Notes under the pieces: generated by a model
Databases searched by the model: none
What the model was told of the DNA's origin: nothing
The model's input: the letters and a program-made list of their open reading frames with translations, nothing else
Assembly (NCBI GenBank): GCA_951812795.1
Contig: OX638325.1
Coordinates: forward strand, 2,545,141-2,609,140
Direction of reading: 5' to 3'
Length of the DNA: 64,000 nt
DNA from: an uncultured Dehalococcoidia bacterium
GTDB lineage: Bacteria > Chloroflexota > Dehalococcoidia > Lucifugimonadales > Lucifugimonadaceae
Position numbers and translations under genes: made by a program
Part shown: positions 1-9,218 of the stretch, one piece after another
Numbering within the stretch: position 1 is the stretch's first letter
How the letters are laid out: the number at the start of each line of letters is the position of its first letter

Positions 1-177
1 TACTATCTGCGAATCGTAGGATTAATCTTGTTCGGTGAAACGAAAGATGCCGAACCGATAAAGCCCGGTACCGGCGAAATGGCGGCGGTGGCATTAGGAG
101 TCGTTGGATCGATCATCTTCGGAGTTGTTCCGTGGTTGATCTTGCAGTTGATCGACGATTCCCTAACGATCGTTTGA
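1..177 (+). CDS. nuoN: NADH-quinone oxidoreductase subunit N-like, C-terminal end (partial)
   Basis: The window opens inside a reading frame that ends at a TGA at 175-177. The 58 visible residues begin YYLRIVGLILF, continue with a short polar stretch, then a hydrophobic helix (around VALGVVGSIIFGVVPWLI), and end LIDDSLTIV. A YYLR segment followed by one last membrane helix is the usual C-terminus of NuoN, a proton-pumping membrane subunit of Complex I. NuoM or an Mrp-type antiporter subunit has a similar end, so the assignment to N is by resemblance only. The gene is cut off at its 5' side by the window edge. It is followed by nadK after 53 bases. Confidence 0.65.
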   Translation, partial: YYLRIVGLILFGETKDAEPIKPGTGEMAAVALGVVGSIIFGVVPWLILQLIDDSLTIV

Positions 178-230
178 TCGGACCGGGAGCATGAAGCCGC
201 GCCGTCAACACGCCTCCTGGATGGCGTAAC

Positions 231-1097
231 TTGAACAATTTCGACGAAGTCTGTATTGTCCATCACAGCCTGTTGCCCCGGGCTGCAGACCTCGCCGCCC
301 AAATCACTGCGAAATACAAAGGTCGGTGTCGTTGGTGGAGCGCCAACGAAGCTACGGTTGCTTGCGACGAAACGGGTGATCGTCTGCGCAACACAGATCT
401 GATCATCACCATCGGCGGAGACGGCACGATTTTGCGTGGGATGCATGCGGCCATTGCGCACGGAATACCAGTCCTCGGCGTGAACATGGGGCGAGTCGGA
501 TTCATGAGTGAAATCGATTCCGGTGATGCTCTCGAAGAAATCGCCTGGTATCTCGACAGCAACGGGCGGATCGACGAAAGGGTGATGCTCGAGGCCAAAC
601 TCGGAGGCGGTAAGGCGTCGTACCACGCGTTGAATGACGTGACCGTACACCGCGGCGCTGAACTGCGAATGATCGAGGTGAAGGCAGTTATTGACGATGT
701 GGAGTTGTCTACCTTCCGTGGTGACGGAGTGATCGTTGCCACCTCAACCGGATCCACCGGATACAACCTTCAACTTGGTGGACCGGTGATCGACCCGAAC
801 TCGTCGGTGTTCTTACTCAAACCGATCGCCGGGCACATGAGCCAATTCGGCGGCGTCGTTCTCGATTCCAACAGCACGCTTGAGTTGACGCTCGACACAA
901 CCGCCGACGCCACGTTGACGATCGACGGATACATCAGCCGCACGATGCAGATCGGAGACTCTGTTCGGTTGACGCGCAGCGAACATTCCGCGAGGTTTCT
1001 GCGGCGTGGCCCCAAGAGCGCGTACTGGGAAGGTCTATCGGATCGACTGGGGATGAGAATCGGTGCGGTCCAGCGTGGCGAGGGATCCGGAAGATGA
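231..1097 (+). CDS. nadK: NAD kinase
   Basis: This cytoplasmic enzyme phosphorylates NAD to NADP using ATP or polyphosphate. The 288-residue protein has the usual family length. It shows the GGDG nucleotide-binding motif at about residues 62-65, the N-D-V motif at about 135-137 and the conserved glycine/serine/threonine stretch TSTGSTGY at about 171-178. The start used is TTG at 231; no upstream in-frame ATG gives a better N-terminus. Its stop overlaps the ATG of the following Nudix gene by four bases (ATGA), so the two are probably translationally coupled. Pairing NAD kinase with a Nudix pyrophosphatase suggests a small NAD(P)-metabolism unit placed before the succinate dehydrogenase genes. 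Confidence 0.95.
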   Translation: MNNFDEVCIVHHSLLPRAADLAAQITAKYKGRCRWWSANEATVACDETGDRLRNTDLIITIGGDGTILRGMHAAIAHGIPVLGVNMGRVGFMSEIDSGDALEEIAWYLDSNGRIDERVMLEAKLGGGKASYHALNDVTVHRGAELRMIEVKAVIDDVELSTFRGDGVIVATSTGSTGYNLQLGGPVIDPNSSVFLLKPIAGHMSQFGGVVLDSNSTLELTLDTTADATLTIDGYISRTMQIGDSVRLTRSEHSARFLRRGPKSAYWEGLSDRLGMRIGAVQRGEGSGR

Positions 1098-1672
1098 CCG
1101 ATCCCGCGGAAGAAAACCTGCCGCTCAAAACCGAGCTGATCGACAGCAAAACCATCTTTAGCGGTGAAAAGCTGTCTCTACGACTAGACACGCTCAAGAT
1201 GGGTGATCGCCCACCGGCAACCAAAGAGATCATCGCCCATCCGGGATCGACAGTGATGATCCCGATAACCGAGAAGGGTACCGTGCTACTGGTTAAGCAG
1301 TGGCGCGCGGCGCAGGGATGCTACACCTTAGAGCTACCTTCGGGAACCCGAGACGCCGACGAACCACCGGAGATGACCGCCGCTCGCGAACTGCGTGAAG
1401 AAACGGGCTATCGAGCATCGAATTTCACTCCCATCGGCGGTTTCGTGCCCGTATCGGGTTACAGCGAAGAATACTGCCACGGATACGTCGCAACTGACCT
1501 CGAAATCGACCCATTGCCGCAAGATAAACTTGAAGACATCATGGTTGTAGAAACGACCGTCGACGATTTGCGGCATATGTGCATGAATGGCGAAATTGAT
1601 GATGCGCTGACAATAGCGGCGGTCACCCGCGCCTCCGCATTTCTAGATGATGCTAGGAGAGCGGATGTATAA
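1094..1672 (+). CDS. Nudix hydrolase, ADP-ribose pyrophosphatase-like
   Basis: A 192-residue protein with a complete Nudix box at about residues 84-106: glycine, five residues, a glutamate, then R-E-x2-E-E-x-G. The preceding LVKQWR and LELPSGT segments are typical of ADP-ribose pyrophosphatases of the NudF type, which split ADP-ribose into AMP and ribose 5-phosphate. The start overlaps the nadK stop by four bases. The 3' end overlaps sdhA by eight bases, so the gene sits inside a continuous transcript. Substrate preference cannot be proved from sequence; other nucleoside diphosphate sugars are possible. Confidence 0.85.
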   Translation: MTDPAEENLPLKTELIDSKTIFSGEKLSLRLDTLKMGDRPPATKEIIAHPGSTVMIPITEKGTVLLVKQWRAAQGCYTLELPSGTRDADEPPEMTAARELREETGYRASNFTPIGGFVPVSGYSEEYCHGYVATDLEIDPLPQDKLEDIMVVETTVDDLRHMCMNGEIDDALTIAAVTRASAFLDDARRADV

Positions 1673-3347
1673 GCATGATGTCCTCATTATCGGTGCCGGA
1701 TTGGCCGGCCTCCGTGCTGCCGTCGAGGCTACTCGGCTCGGATTGGACGTTGCGGTTATCAGCAAAGTTCACCCGGTTCGCAGCCATTCGAACGCCGCAC
1801 AGGGAGGCATCAATGCACCCCTCACCGACCGCGGTGACGACTGGGAGGGGCATGCCTTAGACACGATCAAGGGAAGCGACTATCTCGCCGACCAAGACGC
1901 CGTTGAGATCATGTCGAGCGAAGCTGGCGATGCCGTTATCGAACTCGAACGAATGGGTGTCATCTTCAGTCGTGGCGAGGACGGAAGGTTGGGTACGCGA
2001 AGGTTCGGCGGTCAGCTGGTCGCCCGGACGTTCTTCGTTGGCGCCATCACCGGCTCCGCGATATTGCATGTGCTCTACGAGCAAGCCCTGAAACACGGAT
2101 TGAACGTGTACGAGGAGTGGTTCGTTACCGATTTAATCATCGAAGATGGTCGTTGCGTCGGCGTCGTGGCGCTGGATATCAAGACCGGCACCTTGCACTC
2201 GATCTGGGCGAAGACAGTGATCATGGCCGCGGGCGGCGCCGGACGAGTTTTTGAGCCTTCCACCAATGCAATCATCTGCACCGGCGATGGCCTTGCTCTC
2301 GCATGGCGCGCCGGGGTTCCGATGATGGATATGGAGATGGTTCAGTACCACCCGACGACGTTGGCGAGGACCGGCATACTGCTGTCCGAGGCCGCGCGCG
2401 GGGAGGGCGCGCATCTCCTCAATTCCGAGGGCGATCGCTTCATGTTGAAGTACGCTCCACAATACGAGGAGCTAGCGTCCAGAGATGTCGTATCGCGGTC
2501 GGAGCAAACGGAAATCAACGAAGGACGAGGAATCGACGGGAACGTTCTGCTCGACCTTCGACATCTGGGTCGCGAATTCATTGAAGACCGCCTCGGTTAT
2601 CTCCAAGAGGTCGCGGTGGAGTTCCTCGGGATCGATCTGGCTGAGCAACCCGTACCGGTGCGTCCCGGTGTGCATTACATCATGGGCGGCATCAAGACCG
2701 ATGTGGATGGCGCGACCGTCGTGCCTGGCCTTTACGCGGCGGGCGAATGTGCCAACGTCAGCGTCCACGGCGCCAACCGATTGGGCGCCAACTCATTGCT
2801 CGACACCGTAGTGTTCGGTCGGCGATCAGCCGTTCATGCTGCCGAATACATTAAGTCGGTAGACGCTGGTTCCGGTTCGGATGAGCATCTCAACGCAACC
2901 AAGGCGCGCATCCAATCGCTGATGGATCGCGAACCGAACGAAAACTGGGCCGCAGTCCGAAACTACATGGCGAACGAGATGACCAAAGGCATCGGTGTTT
3001 TCCGCGATCAAGCATCGATGGAAGGTGCAAAAGCAGCCATTCGCAACGTCAACGAGCGAATGCCGAATATCGCAATCCAGAATAAGGGCAAAGTGTTCAA
3101 CACGGACCTCATCTTCTCGTTAGAAATGGAGTTCATGGCGGACGTCGGCAACGCAATTGTGCATTCGGCGTTGACGCGCAAGGAGAGCAGGGGAGCGCAT
3201 TTCCGCACCGACATCACCGAGCGCGACGATGAGAACTGGCTCAAGCACACACTCGCATACCACGATCCCGACAATGAGGACGGCGTTCGGGTTGAGACAT
3301 CACCAGTCACGATAACTAAGTGGGAACCAGTGAAGAGGGTCTACTGA
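1665..3347 (+). CDS. sdhA: Succinate dehydrogenase/fumarate reductase flavoprotein subunit
   Basis: This subunit carries covalent FAD and oxidises succinate to fumarate in the TCA cycle. The chosen start is ATG 1665, preceded by AGGAG at 1655-1659 (5-base spacing); an upstream in-frame ATG at 1647 lacks such a site. The 560-residue product has the FAD-binding GAGLAG at 10-15, the flavin-linking histidine in [10 protein letters not shown] (His41), the substrate/active-site [13 protein letters not shown] segment in the second half, and the C-terminal helical domain that follows [11 protein letters not shown]. Its TGA overlaps the sdhB ATG by one base. The neighbours define an SdhA-SdhB-HdrB-like complex rather than a cytochrome b-anchored one. 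Confidence 0.95.
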   Translation: MYKHDVLIIGAGLAGLRAAVEATRLGLDVAVISKVHPVRSHSNAAQGGINAPLTDRGDDWEGHALDTIKGSDYLADQDAVEIMSSEAGDAVIELERMGVIFSRGEDGRLGTRRFGGQLVARTFFVGAITGSAILHVLYEQALKHGLNVYEEWFVTDLIIEDGRCVGVVALDIKTGTLHSIWAKTVIMAAGGAGRVFEPSTNAIICTGDGLALAWRAGVPMMDMEMVQYHPTTLARTGILLSEAARGEGAHLLNSEGDRFMLKYAPQYEELASRDVVSRSEQTEINEGRGIDGNVLLDLRHLGREFIEDRLGYLQEVAVEFLGIDLAEQPVPVRPGVHYIMGGIKTDVDGATVVPGLYAAGECANVSVHGANRLGANSLLDTVVFGRRSAVHAAEYIKSVDAGSGSDEHLNATKARIQSLMDREPNENWAAVRNYMANEMTKGIGVFRDQASMEGAKAAIRNVNERMPNIAIQNKGKVFNTDLIFSLEMEFMADVGNAIVHSALTRKESRGAHFRTDITERDDENWLKHTLAYHDPDNEDGVRVETSPVTITKWEPVKRVY

Positions 3348-4312
3348 TGAATTCGAAACTAAAGGTCAGTAGATTCGATCCCGAAACGATGGGCTCCGGC
3401 CAACGGCGTTGGGACGAGTTTGAAATGGATCTGCACCCGAGCGCGACCGTTCTCGACGCTCTGATTCAGATCCGGGAAGAAGTAGACGGCACACTGGCGC
3501 TGCGCTGTGCATGTCGGGCCTCAATCTGCGGCTCCTGTGGAATGCGCGTGAACGGCGAGGCCAAACTCGTCTGCAAGACCCGCATCGCCGACGTCACCGA
3601 AGAGGGGACGACGATAGTCATTGAACCAATGGGCAACCACGGCATCATCAAGGACCTCGTAGTCTCTCTCGACCCGTTCTTTGACAAAGTCCGCCAAGTC
3701 GATCCGTATCTCCAACCCGACGAGGAACCGGAGCAGGGTGAGTTCGTGGTCAACAACGATTCGATGGAGAATCTGTTGACGGCGATGAACTGCATCATGT
3801 GTGGCGCATGCGTCTCCGACTGCACCGTCCTTGAAGTCGACGAAGCCTTCATCGGTCCCGCCGCGCTGGCCAAGGCGTGGCGTTTCGTAGAGGACCCGCG
3901 CGACGACCAACGTGACGAACGCCTAAAGGAACTCAACGAAGTCGAAGGCGGCATTTGGGACTGCACCCGCTGCTTCAAGTGTGTCGAGGTCTGCCCCAAG
4001 GACGTGGCGCCGATGGATCGCATCATGGAGATGCGGGACATGGCCATCGAAGCCGGCAATCGAAATACATCCGGGTACCGACACACCGAATCATTTAGCA
4101 AATCGGTCAAGAAACACGGCCGTCTCGACGAAGCACGGCTTGCCGTCGAATCTGCGGGCTACACCAACATTCCGCGACTGATCGACCTTGCTGAGATCGG
4201 CGTAAAGTCGGTGCTGAAGGGCAAGATGCCACCGATAGTGCCGCACAAGGCAGACGAAAACGAAAAGATCACCCGAATCTTCGAACGAGTGGAGAGCGAG
4301 CGCAACACATGA
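3347..4312 (+). CDS. sdhB: Succinate dehydrogenase/fumarate reductase iron-sulfur subunit
   Basis: This subunit passes electrons from the flavoprotein to the quinone-reactive part. ATG 3347 (TGATG overlap with sdhA, AAGAGGG upstream) is preferred over a GTG at 3320, which would add nine residues. The 321-residue product has a plant-type ferredoxin domain with C56-x4-C61-G-x-C64 and C76 for the 2Fe-2S centre. It also has two C-x2-C-x2-C-x3-C motifs (C149/152/155/159 and C206/209/212/216). The first of these lacks the proline usual before the 3Fe-4S centre and has four cysteines, so it could hold a second 4Fe-4S cluster, as in class E enzymes. The gene overlaps the next one by ATGA at 4309. Confidence 0.93.
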   Translation: MNSKLKVSRFDPETMGSGQRRWDEFEMDLHPSATVLDALIQIREEVDGTLALRCACRASICGSCGMRVNGEAKLVCKTRIADVTEEGTTIVIEPMGNHGIIKDLVVSLDPFFDKVRQVDPYLQPDEEPEQGEFVVNNDSMENLLTAMNCIMCGACVSDCTVLEVDEAFIGPAALAKAWRFVEDPRDDQRDERLKELNEVEGGIWDCTRCFKCVEVCPKDVAPMDRIMEMRDMAIEAGNRNTSGYRHTESFSKSVKKHGRLDEARLAVESAGYTNIPRLIDLAEIGVKSVLKGKMPPIVPHKADENEKITRIFERVESERNT

Positions 4313-5205
4313 AATTCGCCTTCTATCCAGGATGTGTCGCGCGCGGAGCGGGACCCGAACTCTTCGACTCCGCGGTCGCGGTGATGGATCGCCTCGGTAT
4401 CGAGTGGGTCGAATTGACTGGCGCTTCATGCACCGGCGCAGGCGTGTTGCAGGAGAAGGACCAAAAACTCGGCGACATCCTCAACATCCGTACGCTCGCA
4501 ATGGCCGAGCAACTTGGACTGCCGGTCATGACGATCTGTTCGACGTGCCAAGGCGTAATGGCGCAGGCAGACCGCCGAGTTCGCAAGGACGCCGACTACC
4601 TCGAAGAGATCAACGGCTACCTCGCCGAAGAGGGACTGTCGTACAGCGGCAACACCACGGTCAAGCATCTGCTTTGGGTGCTCGTTGAAGATATCGGCGT
4701 TGAGACGCTCAAAAAGACGTTCGTCAAGGAGCTTTCGGGAGTCAACCTCGCACCGTTCTATGGCTGCTACATCGTTCGACCATCCGACGCATTGGGCTTC
4801 GACGAAAACCCGGAGCGCCAAACATCGCTCGAAACCGTCATCGAGTCGGTCGGCGGCAACGTCGTCGACTTCCCCGGCAAGACCGCCTGCTGCGGCTTCC
4901 CGATACTGCTCATCAACCAGCGCAACTCCCTGCGGATGGTAGCCAACCACACCGGAACCGCCAGCGAACTCGGCGCCGACGCAATGGTTACCCCGTGCCC
5001 CCTCTGCCATCTCAACCTTGACGGCTACCAACCCAAAGCCCGCCGACAGAACAACCGCGGCAAGGCCGACCTGCCAATCATCCACCTACCGCAGTTGCTC
5101 GGCCTCGCGATGGGAATGGATGCCAAGGAACTCGGACTCGGCAAGCACCTAGTCAACACCAAAGACATCGTCGGCAAGGTCGAGTCGATACCGGTAGCCA
5201 GCTGA
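4309..5205 (+). CDS. CCG-domain (HdrB/SdhE-like) third subunit of succinate dehydrogenase
   Basis: A 298-residue protein built of two cysteine-rich CCG domains, as in heterodisulfide reductase subunit B and in SdhE of class E succinate:quinone reductases. The second domain is canonical, with YGC (C153), ACCG (C194/C195) and CPLC (C230/C233). In the first domain C9 (YPGC) and CSTC (C77/C80) are present, but the CCG core reads SCTG, so only C41 remains. There is no transmembrane helix. Position directly after sdhAB with ATGA overlap, and the absence of sdhC/sdhD-type membrane genes here, suggests it is the quinone-reactive or membrane-attaching subunit. The function is inferred from family and context. 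Confidence 0.85.
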   Translation: MKFAFYPGCVARGAGPELFDSAVAVMDRLGIEWVELTGASCTGAGVLQEKDQKLGDILNIRTLAMAEQLGLPVMTICSTCQGVMAQADRRVRKDADYLEEINGYLAEEGLSYSGNTTVKHLLWVLVEDIGVETLKKTFVKELSGVNLAPFYGCYIVRPSDALGFDENPERQTSLETVIESVGGNVVDFPGKTACCGFPILLINQRNSLRMVANHTGTASELGADAMVTPCPLCHLNLDGYQPKARRQNNRGKADLPIIHLPQLLGLAMGMDAKELGLGKHLVNTKDIVGKVESIPVAS

Positions 5206-5211
5206 ACAAAC

Positions 5212-5271
5212 ACCTCCCCCTTTGCGTCAGCAAAAGGGGGACGCGTCAAGCGCAGCGAGACGCAGGGGGTT
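5212..5271. repeat. Dispersed C/G-rich palindromic repeat, copy 1
   Basis: This stretch begins with a C-rich run, passes through a G-rich run that can fold back on it, and ends in GCGCAGCGAGACGCAGGGGG. A second copy lies at 63281-63340 and shares the GGGACGCGT core, the AGCGCAGCGA block and the terminal ACGCAGGGGG. It lies directly behind the succinate dehydrogenase gene run and may also act as a transcription-end hairpin. Confidence 0.7.
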
Positions 5272-5317
5272 CATACCGCAATCACAGCCCATCACGAAAA
5301 ATCACCGCAATGGCGTA

Positions 5318-5340
5318 GGGGCAACCCTCGTGGTTGCCCC
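5318..5340. repeat. Short palindrome, GGGGCAAC arms
   Basis: Perfect 8-base arms GGGGCAAC (5318-5325) and GTTGCCCC (5333-5340) enclose a 7-base loop. It is preceded by GTA. The layout matches palindromes at 27681-27706 and 28007-28035, which also begin TAGGGGC, so this is a dispersed REP-like hairpin and not a gene-specific signal. Confidence 0.6.
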
Positions 5341-5358
5341 CACTCCCAATTCCCCCCT

Positions 5359-5808
5359 TTGCAAGCCGACACACGCGCACTAATCCAGCGATGCGCAATC
5401 CTCATGATTGCCGCATCGTTCATCATCGCCTGCGGTGAACCAGAAGAACCAGTACCTACAATCGATCCCGACCCGCCAATCACCGAGGCGCAAGCGATCG
5501 ATATCGCCAAGGATTCTCTGACCGAAGTCATCGAGGACATCGAGTTCGCCGGATACGACCAGATCCGCATCCGCGTCGGCTCAATGCGCCTCAGAAAACT
5601 CCAAGAGTTGACCAAGTCCGATCTCTACACCGCCGACTCACCCCGAATGCAACGACAGATCTGGGCCGTTCAAGTAGGCGGCAAGTTCGACAACGATCCT
5701 AGTCCGTACATTGTCGAATTCGGCTACGGCATCGTAGGCATCGACGCCACCAATGGTGACATCCACCTTAGGGCGCGGTACGACAAAGAGATTTTGGTGG
5801 AGCCGTAG
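5359..5808 (+). CDS. Putative small lipoprotein of unknown function
   Basis: The 149-residue product starts at a TTG, has two arginines near the N-terminus, then a hydrophobic stretch ending in a lipobox-like IIAC with the cysteine at residue 25. It should therefore be exported and lipid-anchored. The mature part begins with an acidic proline-rich linker (GEPEEPVPTIDPDPP). A segment ITEAQAIDIAKDSL follows, resembling the start of PepSY-like domains, but no full domain is clear. An internal ATG at 5404 would remove the basic residues of the signal peptide, so the TTG start is preferred. It stands alone, convergent with the leftward transporter operon. No function can be assigned. Confidence 0.6.
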   Translation: MQADTRALIQRCAILMIAASFIIACGEPEEPVPTIDPDPPITEAQAIDIAKDSLTEVIEDIEFAGYDQIRIRVGSMRLRKLQELTKSDLYTADSPRMQRQIWAVQVGGKFDNDPSPYIVEFGYGIVGIDATNGDIHLRARYDKEILVEP

Positions 5809-5837
5809 AGTCGGCGACTCCGGGAATTAACGAAAAT

Positions 5838-6737
5838 CTAATCCCGAACAATCCGCCGGTCGATCAACGGGTATAGCGTTTCCATTACAGCCAACAGCAC
5901 CGCGAAGATGACTGCGGTTGTAATCACAATCGATTGAACCAGCCCAGAATTGTTCCCGAGAATCGCCTGCTGTAGCAAGTAACCAACTCCGGGATAAGCG
6001 AAGACGATTTCGACCATCACCGCACCAGTAAAGATGATTCCCATGCTGAGGAAGAGTTGAGTGAGCTGGGGCAATGCGCAATTCCGCATCCGGTACCACG
6101 TAAAGATACGCCAATCCTTCAAACCCATTGCACGCGACTGGACGACGTAGTCCTCGCCTTCAATCGTCACCATCATCCCACGCATCAAGACGAGCCAGTG
6201 AGCTGTGCCCGTAAGGACGATGCTCAGCGCCGGGAGCGTCCCGTGCAGCAGCAACGTTCGAATTCCGTCCCACGACATTTCAGGTGTCTCGCCAAGCGTG
6301 TACCCGCCACCCGTCGGAAAGATCTCAACAAGCCAAACGAAGAGCCAGATTAGAATCATCCCGAAAATGAAATAGGGAGTGGCGTACATCGTCATCGCCG
6401 CCGGTGTTCCCCAACGCGCGAGCCGACCAATCTTGCCGAATGGCGATGCCATCAGAGCACCTACGATCGTGCCTATGATGAACGATACCGATGTCGCAAG
6501 GCCCATTAGTGCCAGGGTCCACGGTATTGCCTGCGTCACCGCGTCACTCATAAATCCGCCTTGAAGGACCCAAATCCACCACTCTATGAAATCATGCAAC
6601 GTCGGGAATGAGCCGTTCTCGATCCATAACGCGGGCACCCGTGGCACAAAGTAAGTGATTGAGCCGGCAAGGAACACCGTTGCCACGAACGAGGTTGTGC
6701 GACGGGTCAGTTGAAACATGGATCGATTGAAGGGCAC
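5838..6737 (-). CDS. Oligopeptide ABC transporter permease, DppB/OppB type, short form
   Basis: A 299-residue inner-membrane permease with several hydrophobic helices and the family loop GEDYVVQSRAMGLKDWRIF, which contacts the ATPase. It also has the typical C-terminus PLIDRRI. Compared with the full-length DppB at 14264-15355, the extracytoplasmic region between helix 1 (ending FVPR) and helix 2 (starting ALPWTL-like IPWTLAL) is shortened by several tens of residues: the usual PGDPI segment and the following FGLDKPL-like segment are absent. The start is GTG 6737; an ATG at 6719 is an alternative. It lies 91 bases after the second binding-protein gene, and no dppC follows. It probably shares the DppC and ATPases of the operon upstream. 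Confidence 0.85.
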   Translation of the reverse strand: MPFNRSMFQLTRRTTSFVATVFLAGSITYFVPRVPALWIENGSFPTLHDFIEWWIWVLQGGFMSDAVTQAIPWTLALMGLATSVSFIIGTIVGALMASPFGKIGRLARWGTPAAMTMYATPYFIFGMILIWLFVWLVEIFPTGGGYTLGETPEMSWDGIRTLLLHGTLPALSIVLTGTAHWLVLMRGMMVTIEGEDYVVQSRAMGLKDWRIFTWYRMRNCALPQLTQLFLSMGIIFTGAVMVEIVFAYPGVGYLLQQAILGNNSGLVQSIVITTAVIFAVLLAVMETLYPLIDRRIVRD

Positions 6738-6828
6738 GCGATCTGCAATCGATCGCCAGCCGATAAGTGTACCTACACCCCCTTTCGCCGAGTGAGGATT
6801 GCATCAGCTCAAAATGCGGAGGTTGAAA

Positions 6829-8886
6829 CTAACCGCCAACAGGTTGCAGGCGGATGATGGCTTGGTAGAACGCGGCCCAGACGCGGTGCGATGGGAAGTC
6901 AGAGGTCTCACCCGTCGGCCACCCGGTCCAGTATGTGGTGTTCATAGCGTTGATGATTCCGTCCTCCGCCAACTGGATCTCCGGCATGTCGCGGAGGATG
7001 ATCTCCGTGGCTTGACGGAACAGATCGATGTACTCAGGATCGTCCGGTGATGCCTCCATCGCTCCCATCTGCTCGATGATTGCGTCGTACTCCGGATTCT
7101 CGTAACGGGGAGACGATAGGAAGTACCCGACAGTTTCGCCGATTTCAGCAGAGTTGCTGGAATGCCAATGGATGTACGTCTGATACGGCTCGATAGTGCT
7201 GCCACAATGCCATGTCAACCAAGAGGGAAGGTCGCCGACGGCCTGTTTGCCCCAGAAACCGGTAAGACCACGACGCTCAACCGCGTCGAATCCGGCCCGC
7301 TGAAGGCTCTCAACAACTGCTGTCCCGGAGCGGGACATAATGAAGTATCCGGGTGCCGGATTCCAAAGTTCGATTTTGAGGACGTCGCCGTTAGCGTCGG
7401 TCCAGAATCCTGCTTCGTTTTTGGAGTAACCGGCGGCTTCCATGATCTCGACAGCCTTTTCAGGGTTATGGAGTTCGGTGCCGTCGGCATCGACCAGATC
7501 CTTGATCTTTTCGTAGTACTCCGCAGGCCCCGGGAACGTAACCGCGAGAGGCACCCCAACATTATTCGCCGCACCCTCGAACGCAAGGTTGTTAACGGAC
7601 TGCTTGTCGATGGAGTAATTCAACGCCCGCCGCACGGCTGGATCGTCGAACGGCTTCACCTTGTTGTTCATCGTCATCGAGATCATGCATCCGTTAGGGT
7701 CGAGCCCGAACGGCTCGTCTTGGAACGAGATGATCTTGGGGTTGCGCACGCGTGTCAGTTCGTACAACCCGGCCTGGAACGTAAACTGCACGTCGATATC
7801 GTTGTTTGCCATCCTCAGCGCGATCGACTGCTCATCGCCTGCCGGTGCGAAGACTATGCGTTCGACCGCGGGCAACGGTGCTACACCTGCTTTAGCCGCC
7901 CACCAGTTGTCGTCGCGGTCGAAGATCAATGCTTCGGGCGCAGCTTTGACAAGTTTGAATGCACCAGTGCCGACCGGCCAACCCTGCGGGATGTCGATGT
8001 TCTCGAAAATCTCCGGGTCCTTGCCTTCCCAGATGTGTTTTGGCAATACCGGAATCTGTTCTTCGGAATTTTCTTGGAAGAGGACCAAGAATATGCGTTG
8101 GTCCGGTTGCGTCAGGTGCAGTTTGATGGTGTTGTCGTCGACCTTTTCCACGCTTTCGATCACGCCCTTCATGCGGAAGTGGAACGCGCTCGACGGGTTG
8201 TCTAAGATGAGGTCTTGCCACGTAAATCGGACGTCTTCGGCGGTGAACGGTGTGCCGTCTGACCAGTGGACGTCATCACGGAACGTGATGGTAACCTCGT
8301 CGAACCTGTCGTTGTACTGCCAGTCTGTGGCGAGCCATGGATAAACCTGCCCGTCATGATGACCGTAATAGAATGGGAACTCGAGCCACGTTTGGTTAGC
8401 GAAGTCCCTAATGCGACTCAGAGCACCGCCGGATAGCAGGTTCATGTTCGCGGGGGCAAGCTGCTGACCACCGATTGCGATTACCAGAGTGCGGTTGCGA
8501 GGCACATCCCTGAGATCTTCGGTTCCGACAGCAGGTGGCGGTGTCGCTGTTGGTTGGGCGGTTGCGGTGACGACCTTTTCGACCTCGACGGCGACTTCCT
8601 GCTGCACGACGACTTCTTTTTCGACCACAACCGTCTCGACGACTGTTTGGCCTTCGACTACGCGTTCCTTCTCGACGACGACCGTTTGAACGACGGTCTC
8701 GCCTTCGACAATGGTCTCTTTCTCGACGACGACGGTTTCGACGACGCGGACTTCGCGATCGACTTGAACTTCTACCGTTTGGACGACGATTTTTTCTTGC
8801 GTACAGGCGAGAGCTGCGATGCCAGATACAGCGATGCTCAATAGGCCGAACGCGAGTAGTTTACGTAACTTCAACGTTTTGTCCAC
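6829..8886 (-). CDS. Peptide ABC transporter substrate-binding lipoprotein (copy 2)
   Basis: A 685-residue extracytoplasmic binding protein of the SBP_bac_5 family (DppA/OppA type). It starts at GTG 8886. The signal peptide ends in a lipobox with the cysteine in AALAC near residue 28. A valine/glutamate-rich repeated linker of about 90 residues follows (units such as VVETVVVEKE and VVEGQTVV), then a T-A-T-P-P-P hinge, then the binding domain with the family signatures WSDGTPFTAEDV and DNTIKLHL. It is clearly homologous along its length to the copy at 9219-11273, so the two are a tandem duplication. The upstream copy has its own terminator, so this gene probably has its own promoter in 8887-9162, though I see no convincing -35/-10 there. 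Confidence 0.93.
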   Translation of the reverse strand: MDKTLKLRKLLAFGLLSIAVSGIAALACTQEKIVVQTVEVQVDREVRVVETVVVEKETIVEGETVVQTVVVEKERVVEGQTVVETVVVEKEVVVQQEVAVEVEKVVTATAQPTATPPPAVGTEDLRDVPRNRTLVIAIGGQQLAPANMNLLSGGALSRIRDFANQTWLEFPFYYGHHDGQVYPWLATDWQYNDRFDEVTITFRDDVHWSDGTPFTAEDVRFTWQDLILDNPSSAFHFRMKGVIESVEKVDDNTIKLHLTQPDQRIFLVLFQENSEEQIPVLPKHIWEGKDPEIFENIDIPQGWPVGTGAFKLVKAAPEALIFDRDDNWWAAKAGVAPLPAVERIVFAPAGDEQSIALRMANNDIDVQFTFQAGLYELTRVRNPKIISFQDEPFGLDPNGCMISMTMNNKVKPFDDPAVRRALNYSIDKQSVNNLAFEGAANNVGVPLAVTFPGPAEYYEKIKDLVDADGTELHNPEKAVEIMEAAGYSKNEAGFWTDANGDVLKIELWNPAPGYFIMSRSGTAVVESLQRAGFDAVERRGLTGFWGKQAVGDLPSWLTWHCGSTIEPYQTYIHWHSSNSAEIGETVGYFLSSPRYENPEYDAIIEQMGAMEASPDDPEYIDLFRQATEIILRDMPEIQLAEDGIINAMNTTYWTGWPTGETSDFPSHRVWAAFYQAIIRLQPVGG

Positions 8887-9162
8887 CTCATTTGTGAGTG
8901 CCGAAACACTCGTATTTCGTTGAATAGTCGAGCGAATCTACGCAGAATACGTAACTGATGTGAGTCTAAAAACATGAAAACGTAGGTTATCAGAGATTCG
9001 ATGTTGGTGCCAAATTGAACTTTTCCGCGTGACGCAAACTCACCGTACGTGTTGCACGGCGCGTGATTCGAACCTCCCGTCAATAAATCGTCGTTGGGCA
9101 GATGGTTATTGGGTCGCCAGCGACTTCAGACAGGCGGTGAGTTGATTCACGAGTCAAGAAGA

Positions 9163-9190
9163 AAGGGCCCGTTCGCTAGAACGGGCCCTT
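9163..9190 (-). terminator. Rho-independent terminator after the first binding-protein gene
   Basis: Perfect 12-base arms (9163-9174 and 9179-9190, core GGGCCCGTTC) flank a 4-base loop. On the minus strand the hairpin is followed by CTTTCTTCTT-like pyrimidines. It lies 29 bases beyond the stop of the gene that ends at 9219. It should end or attenuate the dppBCDF-SBP transcript before the second binding protein. Confidence 0.8.
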
Positions 9191-9218
9191 AAGAGTTCGC
9201 TAGTCAACGAACGTCGGA

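Noticed and set aside
8489..8844. Acidic or serine/threonine-rich frames opposite the valine-rich linkers of the binding proteins
   Set aside because: They are antisense shadows of the Val-Glu repeat codons; their low complexity mirrors the real gene.
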